Shown: positions 1 through 7,280, numbered from the stretch's first letter. The stretch: DNA of 10,818 nucleotides from JAAZIN01 sp033809435 (GCA_033809435.1 JAPXLS010000069.1:1-10818); one strand, 5' to 3'. Numbers and translations: made by a program. Notes: a model not told the origin generated them from the letters alone.

Positions 1-33
1 TCCAACCTGTTCCGGGGGGGGGTCGTTCCAAAA

Positions 34-92
34 GGGCGGCCTCAATGCACGCCCAAAATTGTAGGGGCGGCCCTGGTGGCCGCCCAAACTGT
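34..92. repeat. Two tandem GC-rich hairpin repeats
   Basis: Two imperfect copies lie 31 bp apart, starting at 34 and 65. Each begins GGGCGGCC, and 16 bases after that start carries CGCCCAAA. In the second copy the arms GGGCGGCC (65-72) and GGCCGCCC (78-85) pair perfectly around a 5-nt loop. The first copy has only GGGCG/CGCCC left (34-38 and 50-54). The second copy is preceded by GTAGGGGCG, which recurs at 7318 in front of another hairpin, so this looks like a dispersed REP-like family. No coding potential was seen here. Confidence 0.7.
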
Positions 93-151
93 GACGGGAA
101 AATGCGAAAACATGTATGTATACATTACATTCAAACCGCGAATTTGAAAGC

Positions 152-180
152 GGGACAAAGAGGTGCCTCCCCGTTGTCCC
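152..180 (-). terminator. Stem-loop behind moaD, possible terminator
   Basis: GGGACAA (152-158) and TTGTCCC (174-180) are perfect inverted repeats, with a nested GAGG/CCTC pair (160-163 and 166-169) inside. The structure starts 7 bp after the moaD stop codon, where a terminator for the AOR-moaD operon is expected. There is no clear uridine run after the stem on the minus strand, so it may be a weak or factor-dependent terminator or only a 3'-end-protecting hairpin. A second small inverted repeat, TTCAAA-N7-TTTGAA, follows at 130-148. Confidence 0.4.
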
Positions 181-186
181 CCAATG

Positions 187-435
187 TCAGCCGCCGGCCA
201 GGGGCGGAAACAGGGAGATGACATCACCATCCTGCAGCTTTGTTTTTTTCCACTTCAAGTTGGCGATATTCTCACCGTTCACCAGGACCGAGGCCGTCTT
301 CAGCCGGGCGGAAAAGTCCTTCCCGTAACGTTCCGCCGTCTGCCTGAGCACCTCCTTGACCGTGGCTGCATCGGAAAAATACCTCTTTTCACCGGCAGCC
401 TCGCGCAGCGAAGCAAACAATCTCACTTCAACCAT
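187..435 (-). CDS. MoaD/ThiS-family sulfur carrier protein
   Basis: This 82-residue protein is of normal MoaD length and has the family layout: an N-terminal beta strand (MVEVRLFASLREAAG), a central helix, and a C-terminal end reading FPPLAGG. The terminal Gly-Gly is the part that an E1-like enzyme adenylates and that becomes a thiocarboxylate, which donates sulfur to form the dithiolene of molybdopterin or tungstopterin. The gene starts 29 bp after the AOR stop on the same strand, so it is almost certainly co-transcribed. Such AOR-linked MoaD paralogues are common in anaerobes and probably serve tungstopterin supply. The ATG at 435 is the only good start, because an in-frame stop lies two codons upstream. 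Its best Shine-Dalgarno, AGGAG, is about 13 nt away, longer than usual. A ThiS role is less likely because no thiamin genes are nearby. Confidence 0.88.
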   Translation of the reverse strand: MVEVRLFASLREAAGEKRYFSDAATVKEVLRQTAERYGKDFSARLKTASVLVNGENIANLKWKKTKLQDGDVISLFPPLAGG

Positions 436-464
436 GGATCAGCATCATCTCCTGCTTTGAATAG

Positions 465-2423
465 TCAGCTACCCGCCGCCACCCCGGCGCTGTCCGCCGC
501 CCCTGCCGGGGGCGCCGCCTTCTCCTCGATGCACAGGCTGCGCAGCGTTTTCGCTTTGGGAACCCCCTCGGGGCTCCATCCCCTGAAATTGTAATACTTG
601 GGCAGCATTTTCGCCAGGGGCACCCTTGAATTTGGCTCCTCGGCGCGCTGCAGCTCCTCGGTGAGCCGCGCCGGCAGGGTGTCGTCCGCCCCGGTGAGCC
701 CCTCTCTCAGGTTGAAGATGCGATCCATGCTCACCACCCTTTTGCCCAGCTCCATGAGCCGCCCCAGCGTGTACTTCCGGCCGGTGCAGAGGGAAAATGT
801 CTTCACCTGGGGGAGCATGAAGAAGGGGGCCGGCACGGGCAGGGTCCAGGCGGGCCAGGAGAGGGCCTTGCCGATGATGTTGCCGCCGTAAAGGAATGTG
901 CCGCGGATTATCTTTGAAGCCAGGCGCGAGCGGGCATTCAGCGTGAGCAGCGGCTTGGGCAAAAACATGTACACGGTGAAGATGCAGCAGCCCATGGCGC
1001 TGACCGCCTCCATGGTGGTCTGGTTCAGGATCACCAGCCCCGGTTTGCCCCGCGTGGCCAGGGGGTCGACGGTGATGGGGCCGTTTGCCTCCAGGTAGAT
1101 GGGGTAACCGGCGGCGATATGACAGCCGCCCCGGCTGCCGATGGCATAGCCCAGCCCCTGGCCCACCGCGCCCCGCGGCTCGTACGAGGCGATCTCCAGC
1201 CCCTTCACATGGATGGCGAACTCCTCGCCGCCGTACTTGCGGGAGAGAAAGCGCACCCCTTCGGCCATGTCCTCGCCCAGGCCCCGGCGGTAGGCGATAT
1301 CCTCGATGGTCCGGCTGATGTGATCGGTCTTGCCGAAGGCCAGGTCCGTCTTCAGCAGCCCTCTTTCACCGGCCTCCATGACGAAGCCGATGGTGTTTCC
1401 CAGGGTGATGGTGTCGATGCCCAGCAGATCGGCCTGGTAGTTGAACTCGATGATGGCCTGCAGATCGGCATTCATGATATTGGGCCCCAGCAGGCCCAGG
1501 GTCTCGTATTCCGGCCCCTTGATCTTTTTGCCCTCCAGCTCGACCTGCCTGCCGCAGGCGATGGGGCAGCCGTAGCAGCCGATATTCTTGATCAGATACT
1601 TTTCGGAGAGCGTCTCACCGCTGACGGCATCGGCCTCGTCGAAGCTGCCGAAGCGGAAGTTTCGCGTGGGCAGCGTATTGGTGGCATTGCATTTGTTCAC
1701 AAAGGAGCCGGTGCCGAAGCGGGGCAGCTCCTCGCCCGTGGCCGGGTGCTGCCGCGAAAGATCGCGCCACTTCCGGCACATCTCCTTGAACTTCTCTTCG
1801 TGGGCCACCTGAACCCTCCTGTTTCCGCCGGCAACGACCGCCTTCAGATTCTTGCTGCCCATGACCGTGCCGATGCCGCTGCGGGCCGCCACGCGCTCCT
1901 CGGAAAGGACGCAGGCATATTTGACCAGGTTTTCTCCCGCCGGCCCGATGACGATCTTGCCCATCTTGGGCGGCAGCTTCTGCTGCGTCTTCTCCGTATC
2001 CAGGCCCCAGAGCTCCGCCGCGCTCTCGATGCTCACCTCATCCTCATCCACCTTCAGGTACACGGGCCGCTCCGCCTTTCCGGTGATGATCAATGCGTCG
2101 TACCCCGCCCGTTTCAGGTGGACGCCAAAATTGCCGCCGCAGTTGGAATTGACGATGGCGCCGGTGAGCGGAGATTTCGTGGTTATGTTGAAGCGGTTGC
2201 TGCTGGGCGCTCCGGCGCCCGTCAGCGGCGCCGTGGTGACAATGAAAACATTCTTCTCGCTCAGAGGATCCGCCGCCGGAGGCAGCAGGTCATAAAGCAG
2301 GCGCGCCCCCAGACCCTTGTTGCCCACATAGAGTTCGAGCATGCGCCGGGGCAAAGCATAACTCTTCACCTGTTTCGAACTCAGATCGACTTCCAGCACT
2401 TTACCCATATAACCGCCGATCAA
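465..2423 (-). CDS. Aldehyde:ferredoxin oxidoreductase (tungsten/molybdenum)
   Basis: This cytoplasmic enzyme oxidises aldehydes to carboxylic acids with ferredoxin as acceptor, or runs in reverse, using a bis-pterin W or Mo cofactor and a 4Fe-4S cluster. In numbering from the TTG start (652 aa), the N-terminal AOR domain begins GGYMGKVLEVDLSS. The cluster motif CYGCPIAC supplies three cysteines (283, 286, 290), and the fourth is in the GCCIFT segment near 479-480. Family signatures GPEYETLGLLGPN, GIDTITLG, RGGCHIAAGYP, NLREGLTGADDTLP and LPKYYNFRGWSPEG are all present, so it looks intact and full length. The start is a choice: ATG at 2441 has a poor ribosome site, whereas TTG at 2423 sits 7 nt after GGGAGGG and gives the usual family N-terminus; ATG at 2408 is a third option. 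It is followed by moaD. The physiological substrate, and whether the metal is W or Mo, cannot be read from the sequence. Confidence 0.93.
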   Translation of the reverse strand: MIGGYMGKVLEVDLSSKQVKSYALPRRMLELYVGNKGLGARLLYDLLPPAADPLSEKNVFIVTTAPLTGAGAPSSNRFNITTKSPLTGAIVNSNCGGNFGVHLKRAGYDALIITGKAERPVYLKVDEDEVSIESAAELWGLDTEKTQQKLPPKMGKIVIGPAGENLVKYACVLSEERVAARSGIGTVMGSKNLKAVVAGGNRRVQVAHEEKFKEMCRKWRDLSRQHPATGEELPRFGTGSFVNKCNATNTLPTRNFRFGSFDEADAVSGETLSEKYLIKNIGCYGCPIACGRQVELEGKKIKGPEYETLGLLGPNIMNADLQAIIEFNYQADLLGIDTITLGNTIGFVMEAGERGLLKTDLAFGKTDHISRTIEDIAYRRGLGEDMAEGVRFLSRKYGGEEFAIHVKGLEIASYEPRGAVGQGLGYAIGSRGGCHIAAGYPIYLEANGPITVDPLATRGKPGLVILNQTTMEAVSAMGCCIFTVYMFLPKPLLTLNARSRLASKIIRGTFLYGGNIIGKALSWPAWTLPVPAPFFMLPQVKTFSLCTGRKYTLGRLMELGKRVVSMDRIFNLREGLTGADDTLPARLTEELQRAEEPNSRVPLAKMLPKYYNFRGWSPEGVPKAKTLRSLCIEEKAAPPAGAADSAGVAAGS

Positions 2424-2501
2424 TTGCCAGCCCTCCCTCATTAATAAGAGTTTTCCTTGCCGTTAAAAAGGAACCTTCTCTATGTATAGGTGTCCGCCTC
2501 A

Positions 2502-2530
2502 ATTTTATCAGAATATTTCAGAAAAGTCAT
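2502..2530 (-). promoter_or_regulatory. Sigma-70-type promoter for AOR-moaD
   Basis: Read on the minus strand, a -35 ATGACT (2525-2530, 4 of 6 consensus) is separated by 17 bp from a -10 TAAAAT (2502-2507, 5 of 6). TGA directly before it makes an extended -10. The predicted leader is about 70 nt to the TTG start and contains a TTCCTT/AAGGAA stem-loop around 2455-2475 that might act in attenuation. No known metal or cofactor riboswitch was recognised in it. Confidence 0.55.
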
Positions 2531-2572
2531 GCTTTACATTCGCCCATCTTGATAAATGTTCAAGAGAGGTCC

Positions 2573-2620
2573 GCCCGGCCGGACCGCATTGCCCGGGAGG
2601 CAGCTCTATTCCGGCCGGGC
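2573..2620. repeat. Perfect 11-bp GC-rich inverted repeat between divergent promoters
   Basis: GCCCGGCCGGA at 2573-2583 is the exact reverse complement of TCCGGCCGGGC at 2610-2620, with 26 bp between that includes CCCGGG. It lies between the -35 boxes of the AOR promoter (2530) and the cyclase promoter (2661), outside both predicted transcripts. That suits a regulator-binding site or a structural element better than a terminator. No regulator gene in the window matches it. Confidence 0.6.
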
Positions 2621-2660
2621 CCCGGCGAAAATATGGCCCCGCCGCCGCGCAGCCCTGCTG

Positions 2661-2689
2661 TTTACCCGTAGGGGTATATCTGATATAAT
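2661..2689 (+). promoter_or_regulatory. Strong sigma-70-type promoter for the GGDEF gene
   Basis: A -35 TTTACC (2661-2666) is followed after 17 bp by a perfect -10 TATAAT (2684-2689), and TGA immediately before the -10 makes it an extended -10. This predicts a start near 2696 and a leader of about 68 nt. AGGGG at 2751-2755 is 8 nt before the GTG start codon. I looked for a GEMM cyclic-di-GMP riboswitch in the leader and saw none. Confidence 0.7.
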
Positions 2690-2763
2690 CTATTTGCCGG
2701 GTGCGGCGTAACGCTTTAACGTCTGGGAAAAATGTATTACGAATATAAACAGGGGTTGGACGC

Positions 2764-3852
2764 GTGTCAAAACCTTTGTTCCCATCCACTTCTCACAGGG
2801 CGCCCGAAACGGAAGGGCGTTATTCATACCGTACCTACGAGCTCAGACGCCAGGCAAAGCTGAGTTTCTTTTTCAGAAAGGTCAGGTTCTTCTATATCAG
2901 TTTTTGCGGTCTGTTCCTGGCCGCGGCCTATCCCTACATTTTATACTCGCTGTCCCTGGCTGCAGCCCTGGTCGGGCTGGCGGCCCTTTACAGTATCCTG
3001 CGCTACTATACCAGGCGGAGCCACAGCAGCAGATGGCAGGAGGCCCTGTGGTACGATCTCATGGATTACTTTCTCATCGGCGGGGTCATCTGCCTGACGG
3101 GCGGCCCGCGCAGCTTCTTCATCGTAGCTTTCGCCATCCCCATAGTGGCCGCCACCGTCCGCTTCAACATCAAAGCGGGTCTGTGCGGACTGGGCCTGGC
3201 CGCCGCCATCACCGGGCTCAGCGCCCTGGCGCCGGAGCTGCATGGGAGCCTGCCCCTTCCCTTCGGCCTTCTTTTCAGCCTGGGCACCATGGCTTTTGCC
3301 GCCTGGGCCATCAGCGGCCTCATCGAGGATGAGCTCAAGATAAACAGGGAGCTGTACAATTATTCGGTGACCGATCCCCTCACCGGCCTGTACCATTTCG
3401 GGTACGGCCGCGAGCGGATCAACGAGGAGATCAAGCGCTGCCGCAGGGAGGGCAGCATATTTTCTATTGTTTTTCTGGATATGGACAGGTTCAAGAAGGT
3501 CAATGATCGCTACGGTCACCAGACCGGGGATGCAGTGGTCCGCCATGTCTCTGCGGTGATGCAGTCGGCCCTTCGCGAGGGGGATATGCTTTCCCGCTAC
3601 GGGGGCGATGAATTCGTGGCCCTTTTGCCCGGGGCATCGCTTGAGGATGCGGAGAGCACTCTGGAGAGGCTGCTCCAGGCCGTGAATAACCGCCCTTACA
3701 GCATGAACGGCGTTCCCATCCTCATGGGATTCAGCGGCGGCGCCGCCGAATATCCCGGTGAAGGGCAGAGCCTGGAACAGCTGCTGCATGTTGCCGACCA
3801 GAAGATGTACCTCGAAAAAAAACGCCTAAACGCTAACTCCGCACAAAATTGA
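2764..3852 (+). CDS. Membrane-anchored diguanylate cyclase (GGDEF)
   Basis: This protein makes cyclic di-GMP from two GTP. Of 362 residues, the first 35 or so are soluble and basic. About five or six hydrophobic segments follow between residues 42 and 185 (roughly 42-60, 61-80, 101-113, 117-133, 137-155, 165-185), then a C-terminal GGDEF domain from about 200. The active-site motif is intact: GGDEF at 280-284, with the metal-binding aspartates in FLDMDRFKKVND (239-241). RxxD at 271-274, five residues before GGDEF, is a complete inhibitory I-site, so product inhibition is expected. The sensor is a multi-pass membrane domain with no named family that I recognise. There is no EAL domain. The GTG start is supported by the Shine-Dalgarno at 2751 and by the upstream promoter. 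Its last 20 bp overlap the convergent DRTGG gene. It is the only plus-strand gene here. Confidence 0.93.
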   Translation: MSKPLFPSTSHRAPETEGRYSYRTYELRRQAKLSFFFRKVRFFYISFCGLFLAAAYPYILYSLSLAAALVGLAALYSILRYYTRRSHSSRWQEALWYDLMDYFLIGGVICLTGGPRSFFIVAFAIPIVAATVRFNIKAGLCGLGLAAAITGLSALAPELHGSLPLPFGLLFSLGTMAFAAWAISGLIEDELKINRELYNYSVTDPLTGLYHFGYGRERINEEIKRCRREGSIFSIVFLDMDRFKKVNDRYGHQTGDAVVRHVSAVMQSALREGDMLSRYGGDEFVALLPGASLEDAESTLERLLQAVNNRPYSMNGVPILMGFSGGAAEYPGEGQSLEQLLHVADQKMYLEKKRLNANSAQN

Positions 3853-4894
3853 GCACCGGCTCCAGATCGATGTAGGTGTCGATTACCTTTTTCACGATCT
3901 TGATGGCTGCAGTATTGTCGGGATGGATGCTCCTGAAAACGCTGTGCAGATTTTCAACGGTGGTGTACGTATCCTCGTGCACCAGGATGACGGGGACCCC
4001 CTTCTCCTCGGCCCTTGCCAGGACGCGCACGTTGGGGTAGAGCCCTCCCGTGAGGATGATCACCGAGGTGCTCGTCTCCAGAGCCGTCAGCGCCAGATCG
4101 CTGCGGTCGCCGCCGGTGATGAGCGCCTTGTTCGGCGCCCGCCGCAGGTAGCCCAGGGCGCTTTCCGTGGTCATGGTGCCCACGAGTACATCCTCGACCA
4201 CGCGGTTCATATTCTCCGGCGCCGCCAGAACCTCGCCGTTCAGGGCATTGTAGAATTCCGCCACCGTGGGCGTGGCGATCTCCTCCTGGCGGGGCACTAT
4301 GCCCAGCACCGGCAGATTGTTTTTCTCCAGCAGGGGCTGGTAGATGCCCTTGCTCTTGTCGAGCTGCGTCCGCGAAACATTGTTCAGAAGGGCGCCGATG
4401 ACCTCGATATTGCGGCAGGACCAGAGCTCGCCGTGCAGCAGCCCCAGATCCAGCTCGAAATCGTTTTCCGCCCTGAGCACGTAGATGACCCCGGCCTGCC
4501 AGCGCTCGGCCAGGCTGAAATCGTCGAAGCCCTGGCTGTAGCCCGTGTGGGGGGCGATGCTGCCGTCGATGAGCAGCACATCATAACCCTCGCCCAGGCG
4601 CTGAAAGGAGGCGTCGAGCAGGGGCAGGAGGCCTTCATTGTTCTTGAGAAAGAGCCCGGCCAGGTAATTGGGATTCAGGGTCACGGGGCAGATAACGTCG
4701 CTGGAGAAGGGCAGCTTGAAGACCTCGCGCATGAGCAGCACATCGTCGTCTTCCTTCTTGGCCACCCCTTTGCGAAAACCGAAGGGCTTGAAGTAGGAGA
4801 CCTTTAGACCCTCATCCTGAAGTTTCAGTCCCATGCCCAGCGCCGTTGCAGTTTTTCCGCCGCCGGCCTTGCCTGAAAAGTAGATTGTCTTCAT
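3833..4894 (-). CDS. BioD-like P-loop ATPase with DRTGG domain (phosphotransacetylase N-terminal-like)
   Basis: This 353-residue protein has two parts. Residues 1-200 form a BioD/CobQ-like P-loop domain: GKAGGGKT at 8-15 is a deviant Walker A, and VLLIDGS near 106-112 is the Walker B-like strand. Residues 205-325 resemble the DRTGG domain, with ITGGDRSDLA near 259-268 and ILTGGLYPNVRVLA near 280-293. This is the architecture of the N-terminal regulatory half of long phosphotransacetylases, but the catalytic phosphate acetyltransferase domain is missing, so it should not be called a Pta enzyme. It begins 20 bp after the acyl-CoA synthetase stop, with GAGGTG as ribosome site, so the two are one operon. 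Such genes are often found beside ADP-forming acyl-CoA synthetases. A nucleotide- or metabolite-sensing regulatory role is inference. Its 3' end overlaps the diguanylate cyclase gene, leaving no room for a terminator between them. Confidence 0.82.
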   Translation of the reverse strand: MKTIYFSGKAGGGKTATALGMGLKLQDEGLKVSYFKPFGFRKGVAKKEDDDVLLMREVFKLPFSSDVICPVTLNPNYLAGLFLKNNEGLLPLLDASFQRLGEGYDVLLIDGSIAPHTGYSQGFDDFSLAERWQAGVIYVLRAENDFELDLGLLHGELWSCRNIEVIGALLNNVSRTQLDKSKGIYQPLLEKNNLPVLGIVPRQEEIATPTVAEFYNALNGEVLAAPENMNRVVEDVLVGTMTTESALGYLRRAPNKALITGGDRSDLALTALETSTSVIILTGGLYPNVRVLARAEEKGVPVILVHEDTYTTVENLHSVFRSIHPDNTAAIKIVKKVIDTYIDLEPVLNFVRS

Positions 4895-4914
4895 GTTTTC
4901 ACCTCATTGTTCTC

Positions 4915-7029
4915 TCAGTCCGGATGGCTGATGGTGATCTTGACATCCAGACCGGTGGCGCCCCTGGTGTGAACCCGGAGCGGATTGATATCCATCTCTG
5001 AAATCTCGTCAAAATCCTGGACCAGGCATGCGGTGCGGTAAATGGCGTCGATGAGCGCCTCCATATCCGCCGGTTTCTGGCCCCGGTAACCCTTGAGCAG
5101 GGTGTACGCCTTTGTTTCGGCGATCATCTCCTCTATGGCTTCGCGGCTGTTCAGGGCCGAGGCGAGGCGGAAGGAGACATCCTTGAGCAGGTTCACATAG
5201 ATGCCGCCCAGGCCGAAGGCGATCATGGGCCCGAACTGGATATCGCGGGACATGCCGATGATCACCTCTACGCCGTCGTCCACCATCTTCTGCACCTCGA
5301 TGCCGTAAATGGGGGCATCGGGGATGTAGCGGGTCACCCGCTCCATGATCCGGTTGTAGGCCCGCTCCACCTCGCGCCTGTTGTGCAGCCCGATCTCCAC
5401 GCCGCCCACATCGGTCTTGTGGGCGATGCGCGGCGAGGACACCTTCAGCACCACGGGAAATCCGATCTTCTGGCTGATCTCGCAGGCCTCCTCGGGGGAG
5501 GTGGTCAGATAGGTGCGGTTTACCGGTATGCCGTAGGCATCGAGCACCCTGGTTGATTCATGGGCCAGCAGCAGCACCCGCCTGTCCTTGAGCACATCGT
5601 AGAAGGTGGCCTTCACAACAGTGCTGTCCACCTCGGGGGGCGGGAGCAGGGGGGCCGCCTCTCTCTCTTTCTTGAAGTTGGCGTAGCGCACCATTCCCTC
5701 CAGCGCCGTCACCGCGGACTCCGGAAAAGTGAAAGTGGGCACATCGGCCTTCATGAGGATATCCTTGCCCTCGATGAGGGTTTTGCCGCCCATGTACACG
5801 GCAAAGACAGGCTTGTCCGGATAGTTCTCCTTGAACTCCTTGACCGCCTTTGCCGTCTCCTCGGGCTCCGCCACCGCCGTGGGGCTTAAAATGACCATGA
5901 CGCTGTCCACATTTTCATCCTCGTACGCCATTTTCAAGGCAAGGCGGAACCGGTCCACCCGGGCGTCGCCCAGGACATCGATGGGGTTGTAGATATTCGA
6001 CTCGGCGGGAAGATTTTTGTGCAGTTCATCGATGGTCGCCTTGTCGAAGCGGGCCATCTTCAGGCCGCCTTTCTCGATGGCGTCGGTGGCGATGATGGCC
6101 GGCCCACCGGAGTTGGTGATGATGGCCACGCGGTCGCCCCCGGGCAGCGGCTGGGTGGAAAAAGAACGGCCCAGATCAAAGAGCTCGCTCATGTTGTGGG
6201 CCCTGAGCACCCCGCTCTGCTGGAAAGCGGTGTCGTACGCGCGGTTGCTCCCGGCCAGCGCCCCCGTGTGCGAGCTCGCCGCCTGCGCCCCGGCGGTGCT
6301 CGTCCCCGACTTGAGGATGACAATGGGCTTCACCTTGCCCGCCTCGGTGCAGACCCGGACAAACTTCTCTCCGTCCGTCACATCCTCGGCGTAGACCAGG
6401 ATGACCTTGGTATTGGGATCGGCGGTGCAGCTCTCGATGAAATCAATTTCGGTAAGATCGGACTTGTTGCCCAGGCTGACGAAGCGGGAGAAGCCCAGCC
6501 CGGCCTGAAAGCTCCAGTCCAGGATGGCGATGACCATGGCCCCGCTCTGGGAGATAAAGGAGATATTGCCCTTCTCGGGGAAGCCGGTGGCAAAGGAGGC
6601 GTTGAGCGGGGTGTGCGTGTCCATCAGGCCCACGCAGTTTGGACCCACCAGGCGCATGTTGTACTTATGGCCCACCGCCTGAAGCTCCCGTTCCAGCTTC
6701 AGCCCGTCGCCGCCCACCTCCTTGAAGCCGGCGGTAACGATGATCGCGCCCTTCACACCGGCCTCGCCGCATTCCCGGGCCACCTGTACGCTGAACCTGG
6801 CCGGAACGGCGATGACGGCCAGGTCGACCTGCCCCTTGACCTTGCCCACAGCGGGGTGGCAGGGCAGCCCCAGAATCTCTTTTTCCTTGGGATTGATCGG
6901 ATAAATTTTTCCCTTGTAGCCGCTCTTGATGAGGTTGCTGACTATGGCATAACCTATTTTTTGGGGCGCTGCTGAAGCGCCGATCACGGCCACTGCATTG
7001 GGTTGAAATAAGAAACTCAGATCACTCAT
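4915..7029 (-). CDS. Acetate/acyl-CoA ligase (ADP-forming), fused alpha-beta subunits
   Basis: This enzyme catalyses acyl-CoA + ADP + Pi = acid + CoA + ATP, a substrate-level phosphorylation step in anaerobes. The 704 residues hold a CoA-binding Rossmann domain (about 1-135, NAVAVIGAS near the start), two succinyl-CoA-synthetase-like domains (about 150-440), and a C-terminal ATP-grasp domain (about 480-704). The phosphorylated histidine of the alpha part is in SSHTGALAG, His254. The beta part has the conserved AHKTDVGGVEIGL histidine and FGLGGIYVNLLKDVSFRLA. All key parts are present and the length is normal for the fused form. ATG at 7029 has GGGG 8 nt upstream and a promoter at 7077-7104. 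It is first in an operon with the DRTGG gene. Substrate range (acetate, propionate, aryl acids) cannot be told from sequence. Protein-acetylating Pat enzymes share this scaffold, but no GNAT domain is fused here. Confidence 0.93.
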   Translation of the reverse strand: MSDLSFLFQPNAVAVIGASAAPQKIGYAIVSNLIKSGYKGKIYPINPKEKEILGLPCHPAVGKVKGQVDLAVIAVPARFSVQVARECGEAGVKGAIIVTAGFKEVGGDGLKLERELQAVGHKYNMRLVGPNCVGLMDTHTPLNASFATGFPEKGNISFISQSGAMVIAILDWSFQAGLGFSRFVSLGNKSDLTEIDFIESCTADPNTKVILVYAEDVTDGEKFVRVCTEAGKVKPIVILKSGTSTAGAQAASSHTGALAGSNRAYDTAFQQSGVLRAHNMSELFDLGRSFSTQPLPGGDRVAIITNSGGPAIIATDAIEKGGLKMARFDKATIDELHKNLPAESNIYNPIDVLGDARVDRFRLALKMAYEDENVDSVMVILSPTAVAEPEETAKAVKEFKENYPDKPVFAVYMGGKTLIEGKDILMKADVPTFTFPESAVTALEGMVRYANFKKEREAAPLLPPPEVDSTVVKATFYDVLKDRRVLLLAHESTRVLDAYGIPVNRTYLTTSPEEACEISQKIGFPVVLKVSSPRIAHKTDVGGVEIGLHNRREVERAYNRIMERVTRYIPDAPIYGIEVQKMVDDGVEVIIGMSRDIQFGPMIAFGLGGIYVNLLKDVSFRLASALNSREAIEEMIAETKAYTLLKGYRGQKPADMEALIDAIYRTACLVQDFDEISEMDINPLRVHTRGATGLDVKITISHPD

Positions 7030-7076
7030 TAGTATGTCCCCTTTTCTGCAAACCCTGATGCATCTGTGATGTCTCT

Positions 7077-7104
7077 ATCATAAACGATAAGATTAATTTT
7101 TCAA
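7077..7104 (-). promoter_or_regulatory. Promoter for the acyl-CoA ligase operon
   Basis: On the minus strand, -35 TTGAAA (7099-7104, 5 of 6) and -10 TATGAT (7077-7082, 5 of 6) are separated by 16 bp. The predicted leader is about 40 nt. The stretch between and over the -10 includes GTTTATGATA, which also occurs at the antitoxin promoter. Confidence 0.6.
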
Positions 7105-7208
7105 GCCTGAAGCCCAAATATGGAATCTTAATACAGTAGACAGTAATCAATATACCGCAAACAGTTTGTCAGCGCCCTTCCGGCGCGTGGGGTCCGGGGT
7201 GCCGCCCA

Positions 7209-7239
7209 GCGTTCCTTCTCCTCCGGGTCGGATGCGGCT
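7209..7239. repeat. Repeat R1, first copy
   Basis: This 31-bp GC-rich unit begins GCGTTCC and ends ATGCGGCT. It matches 7411-7442 with two substitutions and one single-base gap. It opens the non-coding repeat mosaic that fills 7150-7441, in which I see no gene: the short open frame across it is made of repeat sequence. Confidence 0.7.
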
Positions 7240-7258
7240 AGGGGGTTCGCTCCACGTT

Positions 7259-7280
7259 CCCTCTCCCCCGGGGGAGAGGG
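7259..7280. repeat. 22-bp perfect palindrome
   Basis: CCCTCTCCCCC (7259-7269) is followed directly by its exact reverse complement (7270-7280). The run continues as GGTCAGGGTGAGGGGG. Similar CCCTCTCCC/GGGAGAGGGTCAGGGTGAGGG hairpins are widespread dispersed intergenic repeats in many bacteria, so this is most likely a REP-like element and not a site specific to its neighbours. Confidence 0.8.

Noticed and set aside
1119..2444. A 441-codon open frame on the plus strand opposite AOR
   Set aside because: AOR on the other strand has every family motif. The antisense frame reads as low-complexity A/D/G/L/R sequence with no domain; it results from high GC at third codon positions.
2690..2763. Possible cyclic-di-GMP riboswitch before the GGDEF gene
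   Set aside because: The leader is only about 68 nt and lacks the conserved GEMM core bases and paired stems.
2508..2789. 93-codon minus-strand frame in the divergent control region
   Set aside because: It runs over both promoters, the inverted repeat and the start of the cyclase gene; its composition is repeat-like and it matches no known family.
2941..3789. Long open frame antisense to the diguanylate cyclase
   Set aside because: The plus strand encodes a clear membrane/GGDEF protein; the antisense product has no recognisable motif.
3923..4807. Long plus-strand frame opposite the DRTGG gene
   Set aside because: It is a shadow of a GC-rich gene; the minus-strand protein has P-loop and DRTGG motifs.
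6019..6975. Long plus-strand frame opposite the acyl-CoA ligase
   Set aside because: It is antisense to the well-supported CoA-binding and ligase domains, with no motif of its own.
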